Shown piece after piece: positions 34,901 through 45,800 of a DNA stretch of 64,000 nucleotides. The notes below the pieces were generated by a model. It was not told where the DNA came from. It did not search any database and saw nothing but the letters and a program-made list of their open reading frames with translations. Positions within the stretch are counted from its first letter, which is position 1. Each line of letters begins with the position of its first letter. The stretch covers positions 1-64,000 of the forward strand of contig JASAOO010003482.1 of assembly GCA_030849075.1 (NCBI GenBank), read 5' to 3'. A program made the position numbers and the translations under genes. This stretch comes from Zelonia costaricensis (Eukaryota > Euglenozoa > Kinetoplastea > Trypanosomatida > Trypanosomatidae).

Positions 34901-37900
34901 CGATGCCGACCTTTGGCAGCGGGCTGCGCGAGCTGATCATCGCGCTGAAGGGCTTCTCGATGGGGCTGCTCTTTCTGTGCATCATCGTCGGCGTGCACCC
35001 GGGCCCGGCGTGGGTGAGTCTGCTGCTGCTCTTCTTCTTTACCCTCATCTCTTCCTTCGTTGCTGAGGAGACGAAGAAGACGGCGGCCTACGTGCTCGCC
35101 TCGACCATCATGCAGTACATCACGAACCCGGTCGGCACGAACTTCTACTACGTGGGGCAGTACTACATCGGCCTGCTCATCGCCCTCTCGTTTGGTACGG
35201 CCGGCTTTCTCATCCCCTTCATCCGGTGGTCCAGCGACATCGCGCGGCACTACATCAAGGCGATGGGCAACTCTCTGAGCATCGACCTGCAGGGCACGCT
35301 GTCGAGCTTCTGGGTGCGCACGCCGCTGGAGCGGGAGCTGAACGTGGTGCGGCTACGGCAGCTGCGCGCGACGGCGGAGAAGTGCCTCGGCAAGATCGAG
35401 ACGGCGCTCGACGAGTCCGGCTACGAGCCGCACACAGGGGCCTACATGATGTGCATGGTGAACCGCTTCAACTTCTGCAAGTCCATCCACAACATCCTCG
35501 GCTCCCTCAGCCACGTCATCGAGCTCATCGCCGACAACCCCAGTCTGATCGACACCCCGATGTGCACCGCCTTCGGGGAGCAGATCGGCGACCACCTCGC
35601 CGTCATCTCGTCGGCCATGGACAGCATGGTGCTGAAGATTGTCGACTTCGAGCGCATCGTGACGCAGCAGGAGATCCAGTTCTTCCGGGAGGCGCGGGAG
35701 CGCTTCCAGGACGCCCTGTCGCGCGTTCGCGAGGACGTTATCCTGACAAACGAGAACTACGAGACGGACGAGTCGGATGTGCTGCTCGGGTTTTTCATGT
35801 TCAGCCTGGACGAGATGTGCGAGGTGATTAGCCAGTTCGAGGAGACGGCGCACCCGCCGAACACGCTCTGGCACGCAATGCTGTTTCCCGTGCGCGATGT
35901 GAAGAGCGTTATCGACGCCTTCAAGAACCTCGCGCTGACCGTGGTGCGGCGTCGCACCATTCCACGGCGCATGAAGGAGGCGATCAAGCTGTCCCTGTGC
36001 ATGGTGCTGCCCAGCATCTTCCAGGTGTACGCGCTCGACAACAACTCCGTCAGTCCGATGGCGGGTGCGTCGGTGATTGCCCTCATCTACAACCCGACCG
36101 GCTCGGAGAGCTTCCACTACGCCTCGGGGCGTCTGCTGGGCACGGTGCTCGGCTCGATGGGGGCGCTGATGTCCGTGACGATCGCAGGCGGCCGGTTGTG
36201 GGTGCTGTACATTTTCATCGTCATCCTGTCCTTTGTGGGGGCCTACGTGCAGGCCGCCCCAGGCTTCTACGCGCTGGGCAACGCGATTGTGTGCAGCACC
36301 ATCTCCGTGTGCACGCAGTACAAGGACCTGAACGCCGCCATGGTGCGCATTCAGCAGAACTGCTTCGCCATTCTTATGTACTTCGCCATTGCCTGCGTGC
36401 TGTGGCCAATGCGGGCGCACACGAAGGTGAAGATGAGCCTGAACGTCACGCTGCGCTGCACGCGCGAGGCCATCACGCGCATGCTGCGCAACCTCGACAT
36501 GCCGTACGACGCGAACGAGGTGACAGCCGACGTGTCGGCGCTGCTGATCGAGATGAACAAGAAGGTGCGCACGCAGTCTCGCTTCATTCCGGGCGCGGTG
36601 GAGGAACCGACGATGGGCTCGGTCGAGTACCCGGAGGATTCGTGGAAGCGCATCGTGGAGGCGGAGAAGAAGCTCTGCCTCGCGCTGTCCATGATGTGCT
36701 TCGCCTATCACGTGTTTATGTCCAGCCGCGCCGACCCGACGACTGAGCTGTCGGTGCACTGGGTCGTGCTGCACCGCATCGCCCCGCACGCGCAGGACCT
36801 CTCCGACCTCATCTACGCCGCCATCGACCTGTACCTCCTCTCGCTGTCCAAGACAACGATTGTGCCGACGTCGCACATGACGCGGCTGCGGGTGGGCATG
36901 GTCGATGCCCACCAAGCCATCCTGGACACGTACATCGCCACCATCTCGCGCAAGGTGGCAGGGGGGCCGGACTCAGACGACGAGGACGACGCCGGGGCCG
37001 GCTACCGCGAGGAGGACATGTACGCGGGCAGCTCCTACACAAACGAGATCGAGTACGACAACGGCGGAAGCGACGGGGCCCCGCACGGTGGTGGGGGTGG
37101 CGGTAACGGGAATGGGGGCCGCGGTGGTGCCGCGGCCGCGCCCACGACGCCGTCGCGCTCGTGCCCCGACAGCCGCATTTCTCCCGCGCAGGCCGGCAGC
37201 GACGCAGGTCGCGACGGCGCGTACGGCGGAGCGGCCTCCAGCAGTGCTGCCGCTGCCACTGCGGCGACCATCACAAAGGCTGGGGGCGACGAGGAGGACG
37301 ACCACGCCGGCCCTGCCTCCCCACATCGACACCGCACGGGCAAGACAGGCACGGAGCACCACACCCGCCGTACAAACGGGCGCCACCAGCATCACCATCG
37401 CCGGCGCGACGGTTCGGCGGACTCGTCTGCGTCGGACTCCTCGAGCTCGGCTGCGTCAGGCAGCGACAAGAAGGGGAAGACGAAGAGCGGTGGGCAAGAG
37501 GGCAAGCCGGGCAAGAAGCGGGTCGGCTACCTCGGCTACGACCTGACCGCAGAGGAGACGGCGGCGCTGCGCGCCTTCGTCGCGACGCGGGTGAGCAACG
37601 CCACCTTCGGCAACAAGTCCACGGCCTTGACGAACGGCACGTTTGGTGGTGGTGGTGGTGCGGCAGCGGCTGCTGCGGCTGCGGCGGCGTTGCGGGGCTC
37701 GATGGCCTTCTCCAGCTCGCCGCTTCAGGTGAACAACGATGCGCGGCTGATGGCGGTGACTGGCGGCGACGACAACCTCGCCGCGACGCTGCGAAAGAAG
37801 CACAACGTCACAGTGAAGCGCGACTCCGCTGCGGACGAGGACGCGCACGCGGCAGAGGCCAAGTCGGAGGCGGCGCCGCACGACGTGGACAACGTGCCAG

Positions 37901-39489
37901 ACATCACCTTCTCCAACACCTCCTTCCTCAAGAACAACTCCTTCCTCCGCAACACATCCTTCCTCGGGCACCTCTTCACGAAGCGTGCCAAGGAGACGCG
38001 AGACCTGGACGCCGCGGAGATGCAGCCGCACGCCGGCGGCGCCGCGAGCCGGTCCGTGAGTTGCAGCGCCAGCAGCAACGCGAGCTCCACCCTCTCCCAC
38101 CGTGGCCACCGGAAGGCGAAGAAGACGCGGAGTCAAATTGCGAAGCAGCCGAAGGGGTCGCGCCGCTGCGGCGGCAAGGCGAGGGAGGGCGACGACGACG
38201 AGGACGAGCGCGACTACGGCCCGCGCAGTCGCAGTCGGAGTGACAGCCGCCGCAGCACGCCGGCGACATCGCCGACTCGGCAGGGTGACCGGGCCAGCGT
38301 CGGGAGCGACTTCAGCGACATTGAGGACGACCCCAAGCCGGCGGCGAAGCGCCGCGGCGGTGCTGCGGAGAAGGCGCGCCGGTCCGCCCCCGCTACCGTC
38401 ACCGACGGAGCAAAGGGTGGGAAAGCGAAGGCGGCGGCTGTGATTGGCACACACCCACCGATGGCGCACTCCACGCCGGCCGACTTGTCGGCGCGCGTTA
38501 GTGGCCGGTCGGCGGCGAACCCGCTGGCGGACAGTACCCGGCCGGCCACCACTGCCACCACCGCATCGACCGCACCACCGGCGGCGGCGTCGAGCCCGGG
38601 CTTGCCGGCCATGGCGCAGTCGACCCCGGTGCTGCTCCCAACCGCGTCGCTGAGTGCCGCCGCCGCGGTGCCCGCGTCGCTGCCGAAGGTGGTGGGCGTC
38701 GCGAGCGCCGTGAGCTTCTTCAGCGGCGAGGACGCAGCGGCGACAGCGCTTCTAGCCACGTCGCAGGAGGGAACAGCGGAGCGGGCGACGAAGACGGTGG
38801 CGCACCTGGCGGGCGAGGACGGCGCCGCGCAGCCGTCCCCGCAGCAGGCCAGCGGCAGCACGACACAGAACAGCACGCCGGAGGAGTACGGGGGCGTGCC
38901 GGGCGGGGTGCCGCCTCAGCAGTCCCAAGCTGGCGAGGGCGCCAAGAAGCCGATGAGCTACGAGAGCACGCGTGGCAGCGGCGAGACGGAAGCGAAGGTG
39001 GTGCCAACGCGGGACGGCACGACAGCAGACTCACCCGACGTGGAGGTGGACGGGAAGAAGAAGAAGGTGGGCAAGGAACAGCTGTCCGGCGTGCGCAAGA
39101 CGGACGAGGCCGCGTACGACCACGACGACCCCGCGCTGTCCCACCCGCGCAGCTCCTTCGCCAGCCACCCCTCCAGCAGCGCGCTGCACCGCTCCCTCGG
39201 CGGCGCAGGCGGCGGTGCGGCGCAGCGGGCGGCCGTGAAGCTGGACAGCCAGCGCGATGGCGACGGCACGAGCGTGACCCCGTCCGACGACGCCGGCGAC
39301 CCCGAAGAGATTTTGAACAACCTGTCTTTCTTCGACGCTGACCGGGGCGAGTTCGTGCTGACCAACCACGACATCCACTCGCTCGAGGCGTTTCTCTTCG
39401 GCATGCGAGTACTTGTGGTGCACATCAACGAGCTGCAGAAGGCGCTGCTGGAGATGCAGCACGCCACCGACCTCGCAAAACGACTGTGA
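31924..39489 (+). CDS. Giant FUSC-like membrane protein, tandem copy 1 (2521 aa)
   Basis: A 2521-residue protein with a membrane core in two blocks. Block one (about 940-1105) has roughly six spans from RFWEKLDWTVRGSLLTVLP to GFLIPFIRWSS. A soluble, mostly helical section (about 1110-1350) separates it from block two (about 1353-1500), which has GRLLGTVLGSMGAL and ends in LWPMR. Two such blocks and the R-x2-GT-x2-G pattern are typical of the FUSC/aromatic-acid-exporter group that includes fusaric-acid-resistance proteins and plant ALMT channels, so transport of an organic anion is a reasonable inference, substrate unknown. The N-terminal 900 residues are Ser/Thr/Ala-rich, with a Gly-rich run near 842-858; residues about 1680-2440 are low-complexity with His/Arg and Ser/Asp patches. 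Nine Asn-x-Ser/Thr-Phe motifs occur in the tails. The last 70 residues form a module shared with copies 2 and 3. It is the most divergent copy. Confidence 0.75.
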   Translation: MESRDDSPIGVFDTSSPAVGDVSQGLVFDAHQRQDTGDSSDTPGHSIRSDGGHRRTRPTGAPTMGVTNDSFGQPLGNNAIFASTRPFDSRQNSAAVEQFLLESPTANYTFTPSTVQRGGAGDGTRFSENSSFVSIPKAGMPAADPPLGVSPWSTSDALPIVSPAPIGRSTAAASSVTSTSSRKTAAPSPEQAPATHRDPHAAPAPVLTAVTSSTSHASATPARATHTSALPSVAAFPAAASATPRPPLTATLTSTIVSSSTPSSTGLASSTRTSSGAVGRATPPALSQSTTPASFVHRTASTTGSGSAAGERRGAAPLLVARGASFSMTSPNTAAPTERGSVNSAPLLRTSSRRTSETLFPSPTSVVVSATGTSTMPPSSGRPVSPSLGSVGRQGSNLSAHSPGSELLAPGGTGAGNHGFSPVQRSPSTSHPMAAAHCGGSSFGSGSGAGSFPTTLNAAGALGGLPRSRSDTELRRVFSDRGVPANFAAPAVGLMQGYVANAGGGVDRYSPYRLSPSTTTGTRTRGVVRASESSFHPSRHAPSSGGGGAAVGGAAQPPWMSAAERVREPRGGEDLSTLDPVLPYDQSRMGMQVRRAAAQGVLTAGKLRALEAQQQAAYGNMSAGYAPQLVAYSSAGGSVRPSPYNPRYAGASPATSGVGAMPVLVAQEEALMASTRHHGRTLSEQSGWRRGGNVRSVAGGGGGTVSVSGGRRAVTALPSSRVITASETVTGAVSPNNSSVSASFRTRSAGGGLPSALGSVGSKLGLAEHKLANLFQGRQHGAHADPGHSSLYATDTSAGALVASSLSGGAGGGGGSGANNGAGERGSSMPPWGCGGAAGGAGGGGGGGGGGGGGGSNRGGAGASPSSRGEPRRTTKVTRGEVERNREYKSADVKKKMDTEGDEDERDERNFRTRNINALHAIPWDQRRQLPMTGFGTRFFALLSTPRFWEKLDWTVRGSLLTVLPTMVLSLEPTTAPKFPMPSSLAFNAFWITMPTFGSGLRELIIALKGFSMGLLFLCIIVGVHPGPAWVSLLLLFFFTLISSFVAEETKKTAAYVLASTIMQYITNPVGTNFYYVGQYYIGLLIALSFGTAGFLIPFIRWSSDIARHYIKAMGNSLSIDLQGTLSSFWVRTPLERELNVVRLRQLRATAEKCLGKIETALDESGYEPHTGAYMMCMVNRFNFCKSIHNILGSLSHVIELIADNPSLIDTPMCTAFGEQIGDHLAVISSAMDSMVLKIVDFERIVTQQEIQFFREARERFQDALSRVREDVILTNENYETDESDVLLGFFMFSLDEMCEVISQFEETAHPPNTLWHAMLFPVRDVKSVIDAFKNLALTVVRRRTIPRRMKEAIKLSLCMVLPSIFQVYALDNNSVSPMAGASVIALIYNPTGSESFHYASGRLLGTVLGSMGALMSVTIAGGRLWVLYIFIVILSFVGAYVQAAPGFYALGNAIVCSTISVCTQYKDLNAAMVRIQQNCFAILMYFAIACVLWPMRAHTKVKMSLNVTLRCTREAITRMLRNLDMPYDANEVTADVSALLIEMNKKVRTQSRFIPGAVEEPTMGSVEYPEDSWKRIVEAEKKLCLALSMMCFAYHVFMSSRADPTTELSVHWVVLHRIAPHAQDLSDLIYAAIDLYLLSLSKTTIVPTSHMTRLRVGMVDAHQAILDTYIATISRKVAGGPDSDDEDDAGAGYREEDMYAGSSYTNEIEYDNGGSDGAPHGGGGGGNGNGGRGGAAAAPTTPSRSCPDSRISPAQAGSDAGRDGAYGGAASSSAAAATAATITKAGGDEEDDHAGPASPHRHRTGKTGTEHHTRRTNGRHQHHHRRRDGSADSSASDSSSSAASGSDKKGKTKSGGQEGKPGKKRVGYLGYDLTAEETAALRAFVATRVSNATFGNKSTALTNGTFGGGGGAAAAAAAAAALRGSMAFSSSPLQVNNDARLMAVTGGDDNLAATLRKKHNVTVKRDSAADEDAHAAEAKSEAAPHDVDNVPDITFSNTSFLKNNSFLRNTSFLGHLFTKRAKETRDLDAAEMQPHAGGAASRSVSCSASSNASSTLSHRGHRKAKKTRSQIAKQPKGSRRCGGKAREGDDDEDERDYGPRSRSRSDSRRSTPATSPTRQGDRASVGSDFSDIEDDPKPAAKRRGGAAEKARRSAPATVTDGAKGGKAKAAAVIGTHPPMAHSTPADLSARVSGRSAANPLADSTRPATTATTASTAPPAAASSPGLPAMAQSTPVLLPTASLSAAAAVPASLPKVVGVASAVSFFSGEDAAATALLATSQEGTAERATKTVAHLAGEDGAAQPSPQQASGSTTQNSTPEEYGGVPGGVPPQQSQAGEGAKKPMSYESTRGSGETEAKVVPTRDGTTADSPDVEVDGKKKKVGKEQLSGVRKTDEAAYDHDDPALSHPRSSFASHPSSSALHRSLGGAGGGAAQRAAVKLDSQRDGDGTSVTPSDDAGDPEEILNNLSFFDADRGEFVLTNHDIHSLEAFLFGMRVLVVHINELQKALLEMQHATDLAKRL
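34440..34516 (+). repeat. GGY-repeat tract coding for polyglycine in FUSC-like copy 1
   Basis: Near-perfect GGT/GGC codon repeats encode about 17 glycines in a row just before the conserved core. The plus strand carries many closely spaced G runs and could form a G-quadruplex in DNA or mRNA. The length is likely to vary between strains. Confidence 0.6.
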
Positions 39490-39967
39490 GAGCCGCTTAA
39501 GGGGAGGGGGGAGGAAAGACAAGAAGCTGGGAAAAGGAGCGGAGCTCTTTCCCGGCTTCGTGAGCGCTTCTCCGTCTCACCTCTGTGTGTGCGTGTGTGG
39601 CCCCCCCTCGCTTGTGAGCTCCTTGTGCGTGGTCTGAGGTTCTTCTTTTTGCACTCGAGTAGTGCGTTGCCCTTGCGGTGCTTGCCTGTGCGTGGGTGGC
39701 GTTTTCTCATGTATACCCGCGGTACTACATGCCGCCGCGAATGCACTACATGTGTCTACACTGAAGCGGCGTATCTCTGACGAAGCGTGTGAAGAGCAAA
39801 CGAACAACCTCAGCGAAGACCTAACACGTCAGCGGGGGAACGAAGAGGAAGTCAGACGCGCGGCACGGTGGCACGATGTCTGTGCGCTGCGCACCGCCTC
39901 CACCCTCCCCAACGGACTGGTTTTGAACCACTTTCCATGGTCACGTCGTGATGGTGCTGATGTGTAG

Positions 39968-39989
39968 GTGTGTGTGTGTGTGTGTGTGT
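39968..39989 (+). repeat. (TG)n microsatellite
   Basis: About eleven TG units, continuing as TTTG variants, 480 bases after the stop of FUSC-like copy 1, so probably in its 3' UTR. Confidence 0.7.
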
Positions 39990-40646
39990 TTGTGTTTGTG
40001 GTCTTTCATCCTCGTCCGCCACCTTTCGTATAAGCGGCGCACAATGCTACGTGCGCATCCTTGCCAGTAGGGTACAGGATCGCGCACCTTCATCACGGGC
40101 GACGCGCAAGGCCGTTTCCTGTGCTGCGTGTGCGCTCTCTCTGATTGGGGGTTCTTGTGCCATTCCCACTCCCGCCAACTCTCCTCTACACTCTGAACTC
40201 CCTTTTTTCTTTGCATTGCCACTGCGTCGTTGCCATCAATGCGACGTCGCAAGAGCTGCGTTGCACACAAACGCAGGCGCACACACGCACACACTCAAGG
40301 ACGCACACGCAATCTCTTTATACCCTACCCCTTTCCGCACACATCACGGTGCCCCTTCCGCTGCATCCCCCACCCTTTCCCTTTTTTCCATTTGTGCGCG
40401 TACTGTGTCTGTGCACACGCCGGCACCCAACCGTGTCCCCTCCCACCACGGCTCCGGCACTGCAGTCCCCTCGTTGAGTGGCTGACTGGCGGCAGGACCG
40501 GGCTCTGCCGTTTTGTGTGCGTGTTTGTGCCTCTTGTGCGGCTGTGTGTCTGCGTGCACTAAACGCAAAACAATAAGGATCAACACTTGGCAACAGCGTG
40601 CCTGCGATAGTGGACAGCACGATAAGGCGCACTCGCGCTCGCGCGC

Positions 40647-40668
40647 GTGTGTGTGTGTGTGTGTGTGT
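40647..40668 (+). repeat. (TG)n microsatellite
   Basis: Eleven TG units preceded by a CGCGCG stretch, within the probable 3' UTR or spacer after FUSC-like copy 1. Confidence 0.7.
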
Positions 40669-42885
40669 ATCGGTGTCTCGGTGCCCGCGCGACTGCCTGT
40701 GTTGCGGTGCGGAGGCAGCTCTCTGCTCCCGCCTCTGGTTCTGTCTCCGGCTGCCCACCAAAAGACGTACGTCGAGGTGAACGCCCGTCACCGACGTGTA
40801 CATCACCCTCTCCCTTGTGGCTTTCTGTGCCACTTGCGCCTTTCTCCTTCTTTTTCTTTGTTTCACCTCCATCAGCTTCTACTTCCTTCTTTGCTTCCAT
40901 CTGTGCGGACTGGTTGTGCATGTAGACGTGTATGTGTGTGTGTGTTTGTGACATCTGTTCTATTCCCCCTATTGTGGAACCCACCTACCCACCCCACAAA
41001 AACGGGGCAGTGTGCGTGTGTCTTGCTTCCCCGTCTTCTTGACTCCCCTCTCTCCCCCCCTCTCTCTGTGTGTCCGTGTGCGTCTGAATTCGAAGTCTCT
41101 TGTTCTTTTCCCTCGCTGTCCCTAGCCCGTCCCGTTTTCCCCCGCTTCCCTCCCTCCCTCCCTCCCCCCCGCCCGGCCGGCGACGCGCTTGTGTGCGTGT
41201 GTACGACGCGGAAGAGATTAGGGAAAGCGGCGTGACGCGGACGTCACTTGCGTCTCTGCGTCCCCTGAAGTGGTCATCTCCCTTTCCGCCCCGTTTCTCC
41301 TGCGTCGATCAGACAAACGAAGGAGGAGGGGAGCAACGGGTCTGCTAGCCACTCCACCCCTTCTCGAGCGCGGGACCAGAACGCCGTTGTGACACTGGGT
41401 TCAGCTTGCTATCTTATCTATACACTTCCACGTCAGGCACTCAGGCCCACAAGTGCGTGTTCGCCGTGCCTCCTCGTCTTCTTCAATAAAAAAAGGAGAA
41501 GGAAGAATAAAGCCCTCCCTCCTCCGCGGAAAGTGTTCATCACCTGTGTGCACCACGTGTTTGCTGTTGGCAAGCAGCCACGTGCACCCTCCCGCTCATC
41601 TTCCCTCTCTCTCCCCCCACCCGTGCCGAGCGGTGCTTGAAACTTTATCATCCTCCCCTCTTCTTCTTCCCCCCTCCGCCTTTGTGGCGGCAACGACGTC
41701 GACTGCCCAGGCTCTGTCCCTCCTCCTCTCCCCTCCTCCCCTTGCTCCACCTCCTCCTCCCCCCGACTCATCGCGTTCGCACCAGCCTCGCGGGCAGCCC
41801 TGTCGCGCGCACGCCTCGTCGACTGAGCCACGTTTTCCCCCACTGCGCGAGACGGGGTTTCTTCTGTGTGCTTCCGTGTTTTGTTTTGTTTCGTACAGTT
41901 CTCCCTCGGTCTCCCCACTTTGCGCTTCTGCACTTTGGGGTGGAGCTCTGCCGCCCACGAGCGTCCGCGCACCGTGGCACGACGCATCACCGTGCCTCCT
42001 GTCCCCCCTCCCCCTCCGGCTTCGGCGCGCACCGAACTGCGCCCCCCCCTCCTCCCCTCTCCCCACTACCACCCTCACCACACCCGCCCCTCCTGCTGCT
42101 CTTCCTCTGTACTCTTACGATACCTCAAGACAGAGAAAAGAAAGGCGGAACATCTACACGCAACAACAACAAGCACGCACACACGCGTTTCACGGGTGTG
42201 GTTCTGTCGTGGTTCTGCTTTTCCGTTCCGCGTTTGTGTCGCTCCTTGTGCATTCCTATTACGCCGCTTCCCTCTTCCCCGCCCCACTTCTCGACCTCCA
42301 CTTCCTTGTACACCACCACCGCATTGACAGCCTACCCGCCCCTTCCCCCTCCCCCCCTCACCCCGGTGCTGTCCGTCCCTCTATCTCTGCTTTCTCTTTA
42401 CCTCTGTCGCTTTTGTTTTGTTTTATAGCCTCCGTTTTTCTTTTCTCTTCTTGAGCCCTCCCCTCCATCCTTTTCGACTCGCGTTGCGTGTTGTGGTCAT
42501 CTCACGGGGGGCGCAGTGCTGCATGCAAGCGCGGGCCATACCGCCGCTGTCCTTTGCTCCCCATTTTCCCTCTTTTCCAGCCTCTTGTCATTTTCTCTTC
42601 TCCGAGGTGGCTCGCCTCGCTGTGTGTGTGTGTGTCTGTGTGCAGTAGGTTAGTTTCCCGCTCACCATCTCTTTGCTTCCTCACTTTTTCACTTGAGTTT
42701 TTCTTTCCTTCCGCGCTCTCGAAGACCGACCGCCTTCGCGCGAGGAAGCGGATTGCTGCGGTACGCCGGCAACACACAAGTGCAGCGCTCGCCCGCCTCC
42801 CACCGCCTCCGCACACGACGGACTTTTCGATACACGCACACGCGCAGAGAAAGTGAGGGAGAGAGAGAGAGAGAACAGGGCCGCC

Positions 42886-45800
42886 ATGTCGGAGGAGGGC
42901 AACTCAGGACCGGGCACGCCGCGCGAGAACACCACTGCCCCGCCGGCCGGCGTCGGTGCCCGCTCCACCGTATCCGGGGCGCACGGCGGGCGGCGGCAGG
43001 TGCGTGCACAGGCGCAGCTCCGCCCACCACACGCGAAGGTGTCCCCCACCGCGTCCCCACCGCCGGGCTCACCCGCGACGGCAGCGCCCGGCGGCGGTGC
43101 GAGCGGCTTCCCGCAGAAGCCCAGCGGTGCCCCGGCGCCACGCAAGCTCGTCGCGTATCAGGAGGAACCCGAAAGGCCTACCGAAAATGCGGGGTCGCCC
43201 CCTCCATCGAAGGTGGCTCCGGCCGATGCGGCTGCTGCTGCTGCGCGGCTGACCAACCCCGACGCCCAGCGCCGCATCGTTGCGTCCGGCTCCTCGAACC
43301 CCTTGCATATTTGGGGACAGGAGTCGAACTTCTTCAAGTCTCACTTTTTCCAGCGCCGCCGCGGTGAGGAGGCCGAGAAGGGGAGCGGCGGCAAGGAGCC
43401 GGCAACGGCGCTGCGGGAGCTTCAGGTGAAGCAGGCAACCTACCCGACCGGTGCAGTGGGTTGGGATGCGAGCGCAACGGGGTCGCCGAAGCTGAACTCC
43501 AGCCACCACCGCCCCTTTGGCAGCAACGACAACAGCCGCGACACCGGAATGCGCATCTACGGCAGCGGGGTGTCCTCGCAGGCCACCGCGCAGTTCCACG
43601 ACGACGACGGCATCGATGTCGACGATGCGTACAAGATCGGCGGCAACGAGGCGGAGGGGCCGTCGCGCAAGCGGTCGGGGTTGTCGTACCGCTCGCAGGG
43701 CCGTAGCGGGGCTGACGGCGGCGGCAGCGGTGGTGGTGGCGGACGACGCGGCGAGGGCGATCACCTCTTGTCCACCTCCGACACGTCGGACAACACGCCA
43801 CCGGAGCCGCCCAAGGGCCCGGGCGCAACGTCGTGGGCGTCCTTGTCGAACCTGCGCACGCGCAACATCAACGCCCTGCGCGCGTACTCGTGGGATCAGC
43901 GGGCCTTTCTGCCGACCCGCGAGGGGCTGCTGGCGCCGATCTGGTACCTCTTCGCCTCGCCGCGCTTCTGGGAGAAGGTGGACTGGTCGTTCCGCGGCTC
44001 CACCGTGGCGATTCTGCCAACACTCATCCTCTGCCTCGAGCCGGCAACCGAGAACATTTTCCCAATGCCGACCTCGGTGGTGTTCCTCGCGTACTGGACA
44101 ACGCAGCCGACGCTTGGAGCAGGCCTGCGCGAGACGTTCACGGTACTCAAGGCCTTCTGCATCTCGCTGGCCTACCTCGTCATCGTTGTCACGATTCACC
44201 CAGGCCCGCAGTGGCTGACGATTCTCATCCTCTTCTTCTCCCTCGCCGTCGGCGCCTTCGTGGCGCAGCAGCTGAGGGTGATGATCGCGTACTGCTTCGC
44301 CAGTCTCATGATGCAGTACGTGGCCAACTCGGTGACGACGGACTACGTGTACATTGGCAACTTCTACGTCACCCTCTTCATTGGGCAGGCCTTCGCCATC
44401 GGCGCCCTTGTGTTTCCGTACATCCGGTGGTCCAGCGAGAACGCGCGGCGCTACATTATTGTCATGGGTGACGCGATCAGCCTTTCCGTGCACGGGGCGT
44501 GCTGCAGCTTCTGGGTGGAGGGCAACCTGCTGGAGCGGCAGCTGCACGTGTCGCGGCTACGGCAGCTCCGGCACACGATTGAGGTCAGCATGGCCAAGGC
44601 AGAGAAGGGCCTCTCGGAGATGGGCTACGAACCGCACTCGGGGGTGTACACGACGCGGCTGAAGACGCGCATGTCGTTCCTCAAGAACGTCTTCAACATC
44701 ATTCAGTCCATGACGCTCGTGATCGAGCAGATCACGTCCACCCCGGCGCTGATCGAGACCCCCATGTGCCGCGCGTTTGGCGATCGTATCCGCGAAGAGC
44801 TGGGTGTTGCCGCGGCGGCGATGGACGCGATGCTGCTGCGCATCGTGGACCTCGATGAACTCGTGTCGGAGGCGGACTTCGAGGCGTTCAGTGCAGCCAA
44901 GACGCGGTACGAGGATGCGGTGTCGAGCGTGCGCGATGAGGTAATCCTGAGCAACGAGAACTACCGCACCGACAACAGCGACATCCTGCTTGGCTTCTTC
45001 CTGTTCAGCGTGGAGGAGCTGATGGAGACCATCAATAAGTTCCGTGATGCAGAGCACTGCCCGAGCAACCTGTGGTACTTCCTGACCTTCCCACTGCGTG
45101 ACCTGCAGAGTCTCTGGTTTGCGTTTGTGGAGCTGTACCACGCGATCAAGCTGCGGCACTCCATCACGCGTCGGCTGAAGGAGGGCATCAAGCTCAGCCT
45201 GTGCGTCGCCTTGGCGGCGTACTTCCAGACCTACGCGCTCAAGAACTCAGCCACCAACCCCGTCGTTGGCGTTGACACGATCGCGTTCCTGTATCGCTCC
45301 ACCGGCGGTGAGAGCTTCCAGTATGGCCAAGGGCGTCTGATGGGCACCGTGTTGGGTTGCCTCACCGGGTTACTCGGCGTTCGGCTGGCCAATGGCCGCC
45401 GGTCCATCCTGTACGTGTGCACGCTGATTCTCACTTTCGCCGGCTCGTACATCCAGGCCTCGCCCGAGTATGGTGCGCTGGGCAACGGCATGTCGAACGG
45501 TGTCATCTCCGTCGTGCTGCAGTACACGGACCAGGACGGTGCCATCACCCGCATCCAGCAGAACTGCTTCTCCGTGATCATCTACTTCATCATCACGTCT
45601 GTGGTGTGGCCGGTGCGCTGCCAGACGCGCGTGAAGTCGGGCTTCGACGGCTCGATGCGCATGGGGCGCGAAGTGACGGACCGGCTGCTGCGCAACCTCG
45701 ACCTCCCGCACAGCGCCACCGCCGTGAGCTCCGATGCACTCGAACTGCTGGTTGAGATGCAGAAGAAGGTGGGTCAGCAACTCCAGAACATGGGCGGCGC

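Larger units (their letters stand above)
39490..42885 (+). other. Intergenic region between FUSC-like copies 1 and 2
   Basis: No gene is supported in 3.4 kb. The first part is TG-rich with (TG)n tracts near 39968-39989 and 40647-40668. The second part (about 41.0-42.8 kb) is dominated by C/T blocks, with another short TG tract at 42619-42640 and a last tract at 42661-42720 ending at an AG (42723-42724) before the ATG at 42886. The pattern fits a long 3' UTR followed by a pyrimidine-rich splice region. Confidence 0.5.
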